The notes under the pieces were generated by a model. The model was not told the origin of the DNA, searched no databases, and was given only the letters and a program-made list of their open reading frames with translations. A DNA stretch of 64,000 nucleotides. Origin: Rhodospirillales bacterium. Lineage in GTDB: Bacteria > Pseudomonadota > Alphaproteobacteria > Rhodospirillales > WMHbin7. The stretch spans positions 62,001 through 126,000 of the forward strand of contig JACRPC010000041.1 in NCBI GenBank assembly GCA_016214125.1. Reading direction: 5' to 3'. The position numbers and the translations under genes are program-made. Shown in pieces: positions 22,537 to 31,849 of the stretch; positions within the stretch are counted from its first letter, which is position 1; each line of letters begins with the position of its first letter.

Positions 22537-24096
22537 CTATTCCTGCTTGGCCAGCAGGACGCGCAATTCCTTGCGGTCGATCTTGCCTACCGTGGTGCGC
22601 GGCAATTCCTTCACCAGATAAAGCTTGGACGGCACCTTGTAGCGGGTAAGGTTGGTCTTGCAATGGGCCATCAGCTCGTCGACCGTGGCCTTGGCGCCTT
22701 CCTTCAAGACGACGTAGGCGCGAATCGCCTCGCCATAATAGGAATCGGGCACTCCGGCCGAGGCCGCTTCCTTGACCGCCGGATGGGCAAACAGAACCTC
22801 GTCGATCTCGCGCGGATAGACGTTGTAGCCGCCGACGATCGCCATGTCCTTCTTGCGGTCGCGGATGTAGAAATAGCCGTCGGCATCGAATTCGCCGATG
22901 TCGCCGGTGTAGAGCCAGCCATCGCGCAAGGCCTCGGCGGTCTCCTTCGGCCGGTTGCGGTAGCCGCTCATGATCTGCGGTCCGCGCGCCCGGATTTCTC
23001 CCAATTCCCCCTGCCCCAGCACCTTGGTGCCGGTCTCGACATCGACAATCTGCAGCTCGGTGAGCGGCAGCACCGGTCCCACCGAACCCGGCTTGTAGGG
23101 ACCGCCATCGCGGATGTAGGTGAGCACCGGCCCGGCCTCGGTCTGGCCGAAACCTTCCAGGATCGGCGAGCCGACCCGCTTTTCCCATTCGCGCAGCGTA
23201 TCTTCGGGCAAGGGCGCCGAGCCGGAATAGGAACAACGCAGGCTGGAGAAATCGGTCTTGTCGAAGGTTTCGTAGTTCAGAAGCCCGATGAAGATGGTGG
23301 GTCCGGCGGGCAGCCGGGTGATGCGCTCCTTCTGGATCAGCTCGAGCACCCAATCGGGCTTGTAACGCGGCATGATCACCAATCTGCCCCGGCAATAGAC
23401 CGAGAGATGCAGGCAGACCGAGACCGCGAAAACATGGAAGAGCGGCATCATGCACAGCACGCTCTCGTCGTCGGGCCGGGTGGGCAGCACGGCTTCGCGC
23501 TGGCTGATGTTCACCGCCATCTGATAATGACTGATGTTGACGCCCTTGGGCAGGCCGGTGGTACCGCCGGTGTATTGCAGCGTGGCGAGGTCGGTGGGAG
23601 CGGGCAACGGCTCGGGCAGACGACGGGAGGTCGTGTCGGAACTTTGCCAAAGCCGCCGCCCGCTCGTTCCGCCGACCTTGAAGCCGTGGCGGATCTTGTA
23701 TTCGGCAAGCAGCGGCTCGACCAGCGCCGCCACGTCGAAATCGTAGACGCAGGCGATGGGCGCCGCATCGGCCAGAATATGGCCCAACTCGCGGGCCGTG
23801 TAGGCGGGATTGATCGGCACCGCCTGGGCGCCGGCGGCATGGACGGCGAACATGGCGATCGGGATGTCGAGCGAATTGGCGCAGATGAGCGCCACCCGCT
23901 GGCCCCGCGCCCCCAGCCCGAGCAGCTCCTGGGCGAACTGGGCAACCCGGTCGCGGTACTGGGCGTAGGTCAGCCGATCTTCGCCCAGCACCAGAGCGGT
24001 GGCCGAGGGGCTTTTCTCGGCCGCCTCGGCCAACATGTGAACCACCGTCGGATGGACCTTGGGCAGAACCCCAAGGTCCCAGGCGGGCGCCGCCAT
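22537..24096 (-). CDS. acyl-CoA ligase (AMP-dependent synthetase)
   Basis: It has 519 residues from ATG 24096 (ribosome site GGGGAG); the same frame stays open to 25404 inside the upstream gene, but that part is a shadow. ANL-superfamily motifs: LQYTGGTTGLPKG (P-loop, about 180-192), GFGQTEAGPV (A5), LYTGDIGEFDADGYF (A7), RKKDMAIVGGYNVYP (A8) and the catalytic Lys in RTTVGKIDRKEL near the C-terminus. It activates a carboxylic acid to its CoA thioester; the sequence resembles medium/long-chain and aromatic-acid ligases and does not fix the substrate. Last gene of unit D, 14 bp after hyuB. Confidence 0.9.
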   Translation of the reverse strand: MAAPAWDLGVLPKVHPTVVHMLAEAAEKSPSATALVLGEDRLTYAQYRDRVAQFAQELLGLGARGQRVALICANSLDIPIAMFAVHAAGAQAVPINPAYTARELGHILADAAPIACVYDFDVAALVEPLLAEYKIRHGFKVGGTSGRRLWQSSDTTSRRLPEPLPAPTDLATLQYTGGTTGLPKGVNISHYQMAVNISQREAVLPTRPDDESVLCMMPLFHVFAVSVCLHLSVYCRGRLVIMPRYKPDWVLELIQKERITRLPAGPTIFIGLLNYETFDKTDFSSLRCSYSGSAPLPEDTLREWEKRVGSPILEGFGQTEAGPVLTYIRDGGPYKPGSVGPVLPLTELQIVDVETGTKVLGQGELGEIRARGPQIMSGYRNRPKETAEALRDGWLYTGDIGEFDADGYFYIRDRKKDMAIVGGYNVYPREIDEVLFAHPAVKEAASAGVPDSYYGEAIRAYVVLKEGAKATVDELMAHCKTNLTRYKVPSKLYLVKELPRTTVGKIDRKELRVLLAKQE

Positions 24097-24110
24097 ACCC
24101 GTCGCTCCCC

Positions 24111-26093
24111 TTACCAGCCCGGCGGGCGCGAGATGGTGATGTGGGGCGTCACTTCTTCCTCGGTCGGCACCCAACCCACCTTGATCTTTCGGCCCAAGGG
24201 ATGGATCTGGTGCGGGCCGTAGCCTTCCTTGATGTAGTCCTTCTTCTTTTTCAAGGTGGCGCGCAGCTTTTTGGTTGCCGCCAGGTCGATCTTGTAATCG
24301 AGCGCCTCGGCGTCGATCGCCTTGATCACCACGCCATAGAATTTCTTGGCGGCCTCGATGCTCAGCCACTCGTCCATCACGTCTTCCAGCACCAGTTCGG
24401 GCTCGCGGTCGAGCGCCTCGCCGAAGCCGCCGCCGCCCGAGGACGAGTAGTAGATCTTGTCGCCCTTCTTGAGTTCGACGCCCGTGGCGTACATGCCGGC
24501 GTTGAACTCCTTCTTGGTGCCTTTGTTGATGATCAGCATGCTGCCGCCGGCGTTGCCGCCGCCCGACAGGCCGAAGGGCGCGAACTTCTCGCGGTCGCCA
24601 TGGATGGTCATGGTGACGTCGGTCAGCACTTCCAGTTCGCGCACCAGAGCAAAGCCGCCGCGCCGCTTGCCGTGCCCGCAGGAATCGACGCGAGCCTCGT
24701 AGGCGGTGTAGACGACCGGGAACCAGCGTTCCTCCAGCTCTTGCGGAATGGTGCGGGCGTTGCAGAAGCGCATGAAGATAAGCGACTTGCCATCCTTGAA
24801 GGTGCGGGCGTTCTCGCCGCCCACCGCGTAGGTGTACTGGACGAAGTTCTTCTTGGTGCGCGGGTTGAAACCGCCCATGCAGAGATTGGTGAGGCTCACC
24901 GCCGCCGGATAGACGCGCCAGGGTTGGACCTTGCCCAGCGGCCCGGCCAGACAGGCGATGGTGACGGCCTCCACCTTGTCGAAGGCGCCCGAGCAATAGC
25001 CGGTGGTCGGCGCCGGCTCGAGCACGTCGACGCAGGTGCCCTTCTTCGAGATGACCTCGAGATTGCGGATGATGCCGTCGTTCAAGGGGAAGAGCTGCGG
25101 GAAGCAGATCATGAAGCCCAGATAATTGCCGCCGGTCAGGGTGGCGTAGCTGCAGCCCCACGAGGCGCGCGGCTGCGGATCGGATTTCGACCAGTCGAAG
25201 CTGAGCTTGGTGCCCTTCTTGACCATCTTGCAATGGACGCGGATCGGCGGCTTGCCTTCCGCCATCACGTCCTGGTCGCCGAAATCCTCGAATTCCCAGG
25301 TGCCGTCGGGCAGGGTTTCCAGTTCGGCCAGCATCAGCCGTTCGGTGTAGTTGAACTGCTCCTCGAAGGCCTGGTGCATGGTGGCGACGCCGTAGCGCTT
25401 GCACAGATCCTTGACCCGCGAATCGATCAGCTTCGCCGCTTCGTACTGGGCTTGCAGATCGGCGCGGCGCTCGATCGAACCGCGGATGTTGATGGCGATC
25501 AGGCTGAACAGTTCCTCATCCAGCACGTCTTCCTTGAACAGGCGGATCGGCGGGATGCGGATGCCCTCGGCGTAGCAGGTGGTGGCCTCGGGGTTGAAGG
25601 TGCCGGGCATCGGCCCGCCCATATCGGCCCAGTGGATCACCGTGCAGGAGAAGGCGACGATCGCGCCTTCGTAGAAGATCGGCCGAATGAGGCGGGTGTC
25701 GTTGACGTGCGAGCCGGTCCGATAGGGATCGGAGAAGAGGAAGGTGTCGCCCGGCTTCATGGTCACGGCCGGAATCGACTTCAGCAGCTCCTTCACCGAA
25801 GGGCCGAACGAGGCGTAGTGGGCCGCCGCGTCGGTGTGGCCGTGCGCCACCAGCCGCCCGTCGAGCGTCAGGAGCGCGTTCGAGCGGTCGCGGCCCATGC
25901 CGATCACCGGATGGTAGGCGACGCGCTCGATGATGTTCGAGGCTTCGTAGCAGGCGGCGACAAAGGCGTTGCGCATCACTTCGAAGGTGATGAGGTCCAT
26001 GCCGATGCCGTGGCCGGCCACCTTTTCCTTGAGGCCGGCTTCCGAGGTCGCGCTGGGCTTGCCCGACTTCTTGACTTTGCTGATCTTGTTCAT
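24111..26093 (-). CDS. hyuB: HyuB-type hydantoinase/oxoprolinase/acetone carboxylase alpha-like subunit
   Basis: It has 660 residues. After a Lys-rich N-terminus (1-25) comes the HyuB domain: FEVMRNAFVAACYEASNIIE, GDTFLFSDPYRTGSHVNDTRL, and near the C-terminus FGLSGGGNAGGSMLIINKG. HyuB partners HyuA in ATP-dependent opening of lactam/hydantoin rings, or in carboxylation of ketones (acetone and acetophenone carboxylases). The small zinc-binding gamma subunit of those carboxylases is not seen nearby. It sits between hyuA (18 bp upstream) and the CoA ligase. Whether it hydrolyses or carboxylates cannot be decided from sequence alone. Confidence 0.88.
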   Translation of the reverse strand: MNKISKVKKSGKPSATSEAGLKEKVAGHGIGMDLITFEVMRNAFVAACYEASNIIERVAYHPVIGMGRDRSNALLTLDGRLVAHGHTDAAAHYASFGPSVKELLKSIPAVTMKPGDTFLFSDPYRTGSHVNDTRLIRPIFYEGAIVAFSCTVIHWADMGGPMPGTFNPEATTCYAEGIRIPPIRLFKEDVLDEELFSLIAINIRGSIERRADLQAQYEAAKLIDSRVKDLCKRYGVATMHQAFEEQFNYTERLMLAELETLPDGTWEFEDFGDQDVMAEGKPPIRVHCKMVKKGTKLSFDWSKSDPQPRASWGCSYATLTGGNYLGFMICFPQLFPLNDGIIRNLEVISKKGTCVDVLEPAPTTGYCSGAFDKVEAVTIACLAGPLGKVQPWRVYPAAVSLTNLCMGGFNPRTKKNFVQYTYAVGGENARTFKDGKSLIFMRFCNARTIPQELEERWFPVVYTAYEARVDSCGHGKRRGGFALVRELEVLTDVTMTIHGDREKFAPFGLSGGGNAGGSMLIINKGTKKEFNAGMYATGVELKKGDKIYYSSSGGGGFGEALDREPELVLEDVMDEWLSIEAAKKFYGVVIKAIDAEALDYKIDLAATKKLRATLKKKKDYIKEGYGPHQIHPLGRKIKVGWVPTEEEVTPHITISRPPGW

Positions 26094-26111
26094 GATCGAC
26101 TCTCCTTCGCC

Positions 26112-28169
26112 TCAGCGATCGACTTGAATGATGAGATTGCCGAACTCGTCGACCCGGCAATGGGTGCCGGGCGGCAGCACGCTGGTGGTGTCGGGCTGCT
26201 CGACGATCGCCGGACCGTCGAAGCTCGACCCCACCGGCAGACGGCCGCGCTCGTAGATGGACGCCTCGACGAAGCCGCTATCCTTATACCACACCCGGCG
26301 CCGACCTTTGAGGGCCTGGGCGAGCGTGCCGCCGGGCGCCTTCTTGGGCAGGCTGGGCTTGGGGATTTCGCCCTTGGCCACGACGCGCAGATTGACCAGC
26401 TCGACCGGCGCGTAGCCGGGCGGCAGGGTGTAGCCATAGGCGGTCTGCATCGCCGTCATGAAGTTGGCGGTGATGGCAGCCAGATCGTTGATCGGGCCCT
26501 TCGGCACCTCGACGGTGAAGAAGCGGCTTTGGCTGAAGTACTTGACGTCGACGAAGCGGCTGACCGTGATCTGGTCCTCGCGCATGCCTTCCTTCTTCAG
26601 CACCGTCTCCGCCTTCTTCACCAGATCGTCGAACTGCTTGTTGAGCTGGGGGAATTTCAGCTCGGCCTCGATCTTGTGGATCGCCTGGGTGAATTCGTGC
26701 TTGACGTCGACCCGGATGGCGCCAAAGGCCGAGGCGTAGCCGGGAAGCGGCGGGATCACCACCGTGGTGGCGCCGATCTCGCGCGCCAGATCGCAAGCGT
26801 ACATGGCGCCGCCGCCGCCATAGGGCACGATAGCGAAATCGCGGGGGTCCCAACCGCGGCTGACGGTTTGAATGCGCATCGCCATCATCAGGTTGGTGAG
26901 CGCCACCATGTACATGTTGGCGGCCGAGGTTTCGGCATCCCAGCCATATTGGCTGCCGATCTTCTCTTTCAAGGCCTTCTTGGACAGGGCGCCATCGACG
27001 GTGAGTTCGCCGCCCAGATAATAGTCGGGATCGATGCGGCCCAGGACGATCTGGCAATCGGTGTTGGTCGGCTGGTCGCCGCCCATGCCGTAGCAGGCCG
27101 GGCCGGGCACGGCACCCATCGATTGCGGACCGACATTGAGGATCTTGCCCTTGTCGACCCAGCCGATCGAGCCGCCGCCGGCGCCGATGTAGACGGTATC
27201 GACCGAAGGCAGGCAGCAGGGCACGTTCCACAGAATCTTCCATTCGTGGGTGATCGCGGGCGTGCCCTTGTAGATCATCGAGACGTTGTTGGTGGTGCCG
27301 CCGGTCTCGAAGGCGATGACGTTGTCGAACCCGGCCAGGCCGCCGATGTAGCCGGCCATGCCGACCGCGCCCGACACCGGCGAGGAGTGGAAGGTGCGGG
27401 CGGGGAACTTGACCGCCTCGTCCATGCCGATGACGCCGCCGCCCGAGGTGGTGACCAGGATCGGCCCGGCGTAGTTCCAGTCCTTCTTCAGGCGCCGGGA
27501 CAGCCCGCCCAGATAGTTCTTGAGGATGGGCGAGATGTAGGCGTTCAGGACCGTGGTGCAGGTGCGCTCGAATTCCAGCATCTGCGGCAGGACTTCATGC
27601 GACACCGTGATGTCGAGATCGGGCAGTTCGGCGTGGAGGATTTCGCGGGCCCGCTTCTCGTGAACCGTGTTCATGAACGAATCCATGAAGACGATCGCCA
27701 CCGATTCAATGCCGCGCTTCTTGATCTTACGCGCCGCGGTCTTCACGTCCTTCTCGCTCAAGGGCACCAGGATCTCGCCATAGGGGCTGATGCGCTCGCG
27801 GATGCCCAGCACGTTGCGGCGCGGAATGATGATTTCCGGCGGGTCCCAATCAAGCTCGAAGGCGCTGATGCGCTCGGCCCGGCCGCCGCCCAAGACGTCG
27901 CGGAAGCCCTCGGTGGTGATGAGCGCCGTCTTGACGCCCTTGCGCTCGAGAATGGCGTTGGTCGACACGGTGGCGCCATGGCGGAAGGACAGCACCTCCT
28001 CGCCCTTGATGCCGGCGCGGACCAGCCCGTTGATCACCCCGTCGAAATAGGTGGGGGGCGTCGAGGGCACCTTGCCGATGCGCTGCTCGCCGGTCTCCAG
28101 ATTGACCCCGATGATATCGGTGAAGGTGCCGCCGATATCGGTCCCCACCACCCACATTGGCTTGCTCAT
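26112..28169 (-). CDS. hyuA: HyuA-type hydantoinase/oxoprolinase/acetone carboxylase beta-like subunit
   Basis: It has 685 residues from ATG 28169 (ribosome site AGGAGA); an earlier in-frame start at 28244 lies beyond the ribosome site. ASKHA fold: the phosphate-1 motif VGTDIGGTFTDI (8-19), a HGATVSTNAILERKG segment (64-78), and YIGAGGGSIGWVD (about residue 330) are conserved. The ATP-binding segment that usually reads D-x-GGT-S/T-x-D here reads ETGGTTNNVS (288-297), so the Asp is Glu and the later Asp is Asn. The subunit binds ATP to phosphorylate the substrate or bicarbonate. It follows the rbsB-like gene after a hairpin. Confidence 0.88.
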   Translation of the reverse strand: MSKPMWVVGTDIGGTFTDIIGVNLETGEQRIGKVPSTPPTYFDGVINGLVRAGIKGEEVLSFRHGATVSTNAILERKGVKTALITTEGFRDVLGGGRAERISAFELDWDPPEIIIPRRNVLGIRERISPYGEILVPLSEKDVKTAARKIKKRGIESVAIVFMDSFMNTVHEKRAREILHAELPDLDITVSHEVLPQMLEFERTCTTVLNAYISPILKNYLGGLSRRLKKDWNYAGPILVTTSGGGVIGMDEAVKFPARTFHSSPVSGAVGMAGYIGGLAGFDNVIAFETGGTTNNVSMIYKGTPAITHEWKILWNVPCCLPSVDTVYIGAGGGSIGWVDKGKILNVGPQSMGAVPGPACYGMGGDQPTNTDCQIVLGRIDPDYYLGGELTVDGALSKKALKEKIGSQYGWDAETSAANMYMVALTNLMMAMRIQTVSRGWDPRDFAIVPYGGGGAMYACDLAREIGATTVVIPPLPGYASAFGAIRVDVKHEFTQAIHKIEAELKFPQLNKQFDDLVKKAETVLKKEGMREDQITVSRFVDVKYFSQSRFFTVEVPKGPINDLAAITANFMTAMQTAYGYTLPPGYAPVELVNLRVVAKGEIPKPSLPKKAPGGTLAQALKGRRRVWYKDSGFVEASIYERGRLPVGSSFDGPAIVEQPDTTSVLPPGTHCRVDEFGNLIIQVDR

Positions 28170-28244
28170 GACGTACGTCTCCTTTCCTGGACGGCCACGC
28201 GGGCCTCCGAATTCAAAATCTTCCCCGGGAGGTCGCCCGCGCAA

Positions 28245-28265
28245 CCGCCGGCCGGGGACCGGCGG
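28245..28265 (-). terminator. intra-operon hairpin between rbsB-like gene and hyuA
   Basis: CCGCCGG-CCGGGGA-CCGGCGG. No T-run follows. It may attenuate transcription or protect the 3' end of the transporter part of the mRNA, since binding-protein genes are often followed by such structures. Confidence 0.4.
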
Positions 28266-28281
28266 CGCGCGGTCGGCCCGC

Positions 28282-29223
28282 TTAGTTCTTGGGCGGCGGC
28301 GGCGGCGGCATCAGCGCCGCCACGTTGCCCTTGTCAACCAGCGTGTGCTTCAAGAACGCCTTGTCCTTGGCGGTCTTCTGGCCCTTGAGCCAGGAGTCCA
28401 TCGTATCGACCCCGAGCTTGCCCCAAGCCATCGGGTTGAGGGCAACCGTGAGATCGATGTTGCCGTCGGCCACCGCCTTCATCGCCGGCGGAATGCCGTT
28501 CAGGCCGGTGATGATGACCTTGCCCTTCTTGCCGGCCGCCGCCACCGCCTGGGCGGCGCCCAGAGCGATCTCGTCGTTGCCGCAATAGATGGCGCGGATA
28601 TCGGGATGGGCGACCAGCACGTCCTCGGCCTGGTTCAAACCCTGTTCGCGGGTCAGCGCCAGGTCGCGCGAATAGACGATCGGCATGCCGGACGCCTTCT
28701 TGATCTCCTCCTCGAACCCCTGCTTGAGGTTCTTGAAGGTGGCGGCGCCGGCCGGACCGGCCAGCACGGCGACTTTGCCCTTGCCTTCCGCCGCTTTGGC
28801 GACGAAGGCGGCGATCTCGCGGCCGATCTGGACCTCGTCCATGATGACGTGCAGCGATTCGAAGGGCGAGCGCGAGTGCCGGGCGATCGAGATGATCGGG
28901 ATCTTCGCCTTGTTAGCGGCCTCGTAGGCGGCGCTGGTCGCCACCTCGTCGATCGGCGAGATCAGGATGCCGGTGACCTTTTGCGCCACCAGATCCTGGA
29001 CGCCGTTGACCTGGGCGTTGACCTGCTCGTTGGCGGTGACGAAGCGGGCTTCCCAGCCCAGTTCCGCCGCCCGAGCCTCGATGCCCTTGCGCATGGCGAT
29101 GTAGAAGGGGTTGGTGTCGGAGGCAAGCGAAATGCCCAACACCACCTTGTTCTGCGCCTGGGCGGGTTGGCCAACCGACCAAAGACCCGCCAGAGCCAGA
29201 ACCGCGATCAGAAACCTTTTCAT
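28282..29223 (-). CDS. RbsB-type periplasmic sugar-family binding protein
   Basis: It has 313 residues from ATG 29223 (ribosome site AGGGAGG). Signal peptide 1-23 ends PAQAQ. The type I periplasmic binding fold begins NKVVLGISLASDTNPFYIAM, followed by DEVATSAAYEAANKAKIPII and IYCGNDEIALGAAQAVAAAG, typical of ribose/xylose/autoinducer-2 receptors. The C-terminus ends in a run of prolines (MPPPPPPKN). In this context the ligand may not be a sugar. Receptor for the rbsC/rbsA-like proteins encoded just upstream. Confidence 0.9.
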   Translation of the reverse strand: MKRFLIAVLALAGLWSVGQPAQAQNKVVLGISLASDTNPFYIAMRKGIEARAAELGWEARFVTANEQVNAQVNGVQDLVAQKVTGILISPIDEVATSAAYEAANKAKIPIISIARHSRSPFESLHVIMDEVQIGREIAAFVAKAAEGKGKVAVLAGPAGAATFKNLKQGFEEEIKKASGMPIVYSRDLALTREQGLNQAEDVLVAHPDIRAIYCGNDEIALGAAQAVAAAGKKGKVIITGLNGIPPAMKAVADGNIDLTVALNPMAWGKLGVDTMDSWLKGQKTAKDKAFLKHTLVDKGNVAALMPPPPPPKN

Positions 29224-29266
29224 GCGACCTCCCTGTTGCATGGACGACACGATAGACACGAGATCC

Positions 29267-30262
29267 TCAGCGCTTGCGCGCCTTCATCTGGTCGGCGGCG
29301 GCGGCAACGATGATGACCATGCCGACCGCGATCCGCTGCCAGTAGGAATGAACGTTGAGCAGGTTCAGGCTGTTGGCCAGAACCACCATGATGAACACGC
29401 CGACGATGCTCTTGTAGAGCTTGCCCTCACCGCCGGCCAAGGACGCGCCGCCCAGCACCACGGCAGCGATCGCCGTCAGCTCGTAGAATTCGCCGGCCGT
29501 CGGCTGGCCCGATTGCAGGCGCGCCGCCAGCATCACCCCGGCCACCCCAGCCAGCGCCCCGCACCAGGCGTAGGCGGCAACGGTGATCCGATCGACATCG
29601 ATGCCGGCCAGGAACGCCGCTTCGCGCCCGCCGCCGGTGGCGAAGACCCGCCGGCCAAAGGCGGTCATGTGCAGAAGCCAGGTGAGCAGGCCGAACAGCA
29701 CCAACGGCACCCAGATGAGATAATGGACGCCCAGTACCCGATCGCGGCCCAAGGCCAGAAACAGCGCCGGCAGCCCATCGTCGTCGCCGACGATCGGCCG
29801 GCCGTCGGTGAGCAGCAGCGCCAGCCCGCGCACCACCACCATCGTACCCAGGGTGGTGATGAAGGGGCTGACCTTGAATTTGGCGACGCATAACCCGTTG
29901 ACGACGCCGACCAGGGCGCCGATGGCGACGCCGGCGCCGATGCCCACCGCGACACCCGCTTGCATCATTACCCAGGTGGCGACGCAGCCCGACAGCGCCA
30001 CCACCGAACCGACGGAAAGATCGAAGCCGCCCGAAACGATGACGAAGGTCATGCCCATGGCGACGATCGCCATCACCGAAGCCTGAAGGAGAATGTTGAC
30101 CAGATTGGTGGGAGTGAAGAAGCGGTCGGTCAACAGGCCGGTGCCGATCGCCAGCACCACCAGGGTGATGATCGGCATCTGCTCGAACAGGGTGCGCCCG
30201 GTGATGCGGATACCGCTCCGGCGCGCCGTGGCCTCGCGATGGTCGGAATGGGCTGCGTTCAT
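29267..30262 (-). CDS. RbsC-type ABC importer permease
   Basis: It has 331 residues with about eight to ten membrane segments. Family motifs: MAIVAMGMTFVIVSGGFDLS and VGSVVALSGCVA near residue 70-90, KFKVSPFITTLGTMVVVRGL, and the C-terminal VVLGGASLAGGEGK. Second gene of unit D, 16 bp after the ATPase gene. Confidence 0.92.
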   Translation of the reverse strand: MNAAHSDHREATARRSGIRITGRTLFEQMPIITLVVLAIGTGLLTDRFFTPTNLVNILLQASVMAIVAMGMTFVIVSGGFDLSVGSVVALSGCVATWVMMQAGVAVGIGAGVAIGALVGVVNGLCVAKFKVSPFITTLGTMVVVRGLALLLTDGRPIVGDDDGLPALFLALGRDRVLGVHYLIWVPLVLFGLLTWLLHMTAFGRRVFATGGGREAAFLAGIDVDRITVAAYAWCGALAGVAGVMLAARLQSGQPTAGEFYELTAIAAVVLGGASLAGGEGKLYKSIVGVFIMVVLANSLNLLNVHSYWQRIAVGMVIIVAAAADQMKARKR

Positions 30263-30278
30263 CGCTTTCCCCCCTCCC

Positions 30279-31781
30279 CTAGCCGCCCAGATAGGCGCGC
30301 AGCGCCCGTTCGGAGAATTCGCCGGCGCCGCGCGCCATTTCCGCCACCACCCGGCCCTGGCGCATGGCGAGGAGGGTGTCGCTCATCGACACCACTTCGA
30401 CCATTTCCGAGGAGGCGAACAGAACCCCGCCGCCCTTGGCGGCGAATTCGCGCATCAGCCGGTGGATGCGGGCCTTGGCGGCGACGTCGATGCCGTGTGT
30501 CGGCTCATCGAGCAGAAGAACCGTCGCCTTGCTGGCCAGCCAGCGGGCGAAGATCACCTTCTGCTGGTTGCCGCCCGACAGTTCGCGCACCAGACGGTGG
30601 GGATCGCGCGGCCGGATGTCCAGGAGCTCGATCAGGCTTTTCGTCAGCCGATCCATGCCTTTGGTATCGAGATTCCAGCGCCCGCCCAGCGTGTCGAGAT
30701 TGGGCAGCACGATGTTGTCGCGCACCGACAGGCTCATCACCAAACCGAGCGCCCGCTCGCCCGGCACCAGCCCCAGACCGGCTTTGATCGCTTGGGCTGG
30801 GCTGGCGAATTCGTTCTTGCGGCCCTCGACGGTGATCGGCGTCTTGGTGCCGGCGGCGCCGAACAGGCGATAGAGAAATTGCGTGGTGCCGCTGCCCAAA
30901 AGCCCGGCCAGCCCCACCACCTCGCCCCGGCGCATGCACAATCGGCGTTCGGAATGGGCGCCATCGATCCGTTCGGCTTCCAGAAGCGGGGGGCCGAATT
31001 CCCGGCTGTGCGGCTGCTGCAGCTCTTCGAGATCGCGCCCGGTCATCAGGCGGATCAATTCGTCCTTGTCGATGCCGCCGCGCGCCCGGCGCGCCACCAC
31101 CTTGCCGTCGCGCAGCACCGTGCAATGGTCCGAAAGTGCCACCACCTCGTCCAAGCGATGCGAGACATAGATGATCGCCACGCCCTGCGCCTTCAGACCT
31201 TCGATCAGTTCGAACAGGCGCTGGGCCTCGCGGCTTTCCAAGGAGGCGGTCGGCTCGTCGAGGATCAGCCCCCGCGCCTTGCGCAACAGCGCCCGGGCAA
31301 TCACCACCATCTGGCGTTCGGCAAAACTGAGGGAATCGACGCGTGCCGCGAGCGGCAGCGAGACTTTGAGGCGTTCGAGCGCCTCGGCGGCCATCGCCCG
31401 CATCCGCGTCTTGTCAAGAATCGGCAGGGCGCCCAGGAGTTTCGTCGACGGCCATTGGCCAAGCGTGACGTTTTCGGCCACCGTGGCAGCCGGCACCACC
31501 CGCAATTCCTGGGGAATGACGACGATGCCGGCGGCAGCCGCAGCGCCCGGACCCTCGAAACGGCATTCGATGCCGTCAAGGAGAATCGTGCCGCGGTCTT
31601 GCGGATAAATGCCGCAGAGGATCTTGATTAGCGTCGATTTGCCGGCGCCGTTCTCGCCCACCAGGGTATGGATCGCGCCCTGCACGAATTCGACCGACAC
31701 GTCTTCCAGGGCCTTGGTGGCCTGAAAGCGCTTGTCGATGTTTCGCGCCGACAAGGCGATGATCGGATCGTTACCCAACAC
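30279..31781 (-). CDS. RbsA-type ABC importer ATPase (two nucleotide-binding domains)
   Basis: It has 500 residues, GTG start at 31781. First ATPase half: Walker A GENGAGKST (about 38-46), degenerate signature LSFAERQM, Walker B GLILDEPTASL. Second half: the Walker A region is degenerate (GLAGLLGSGTTQFL), the signature LSGGNQQK is canonical, and Walker B is VLLLDEPTHGIDV. This asymmetry is normal in RbsA-type proteins. First gene of unit D, about 65 nt downstream of the operator-covered promoter. Confidence 0.92.
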   Translation of the reverse strand: MLGNDPIIALSARNIDKRFQATKALEDVSVEFVQGAIHTLVGENGAGKSTLIKILCGIYPQDRGTILLDGIECRFEGPGAAAAAGIVVIPQELRVVPAATVAENVTLGQWPSTKLLGALPILDKTRMRAMAAEALERLKVSLPLAARVDSLSFAERQMVVIARALLRKARGLILDEPTASLESREAQRLFELIEGLKAQGVAIIYVSHRLDEVVALSDHCTVLRDGKVVARRARGGIDKDELIRLMTGRDLEELQQPHSREFGPPLLEAERIDGAHSERRLCMRRGEVVGLAGLLGSGTTQFLYRLFGAAGTKTPITVEGRKNEFASPAQAIKAGLGLVPGERALGLVMSLSVRDNIVLPNLDTLGGRWNLDTKGMDRLTKSLIELLDIRPRDPHRLVRELSGGNQQKVIFARWLASKATVLLLDEPTHGIDVAAKARIHRLMREFAAKGGGVLFASSEMVEVVSMSDTLLAMRQGRVVAEMARGAGEFSERALRAYLGG

Positions 31782-31849
31782 GTTTCCACCCTTCTTAAAC
31801 GCTTGCGCGTCACCGGCCTCTTGGGGCCAACCCGGTTTGCCGGGCTCAA

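Noticed and set aside
24097-25404. Long upstream extension of the CoA ligase frame (435 codons)
   Set aside because: It is a shadow of hyuB in another frame; the ligase proper begins at ATG 24096 with a ribosome site and the usual N-terminus.
24111-28169. Acetone or acetophenone carboxylase as a firm call
   Set aside because: Only alpha- and beta-like subunits are present; the gamma/zinc subunit is not seen, so the reaction stays open.
24141-28388. 1415-codon plus-strand frame opposite hyuAB
   Set aside because: Antisense shadow caused by high GC; both minus-strand genes have clear family motifs.
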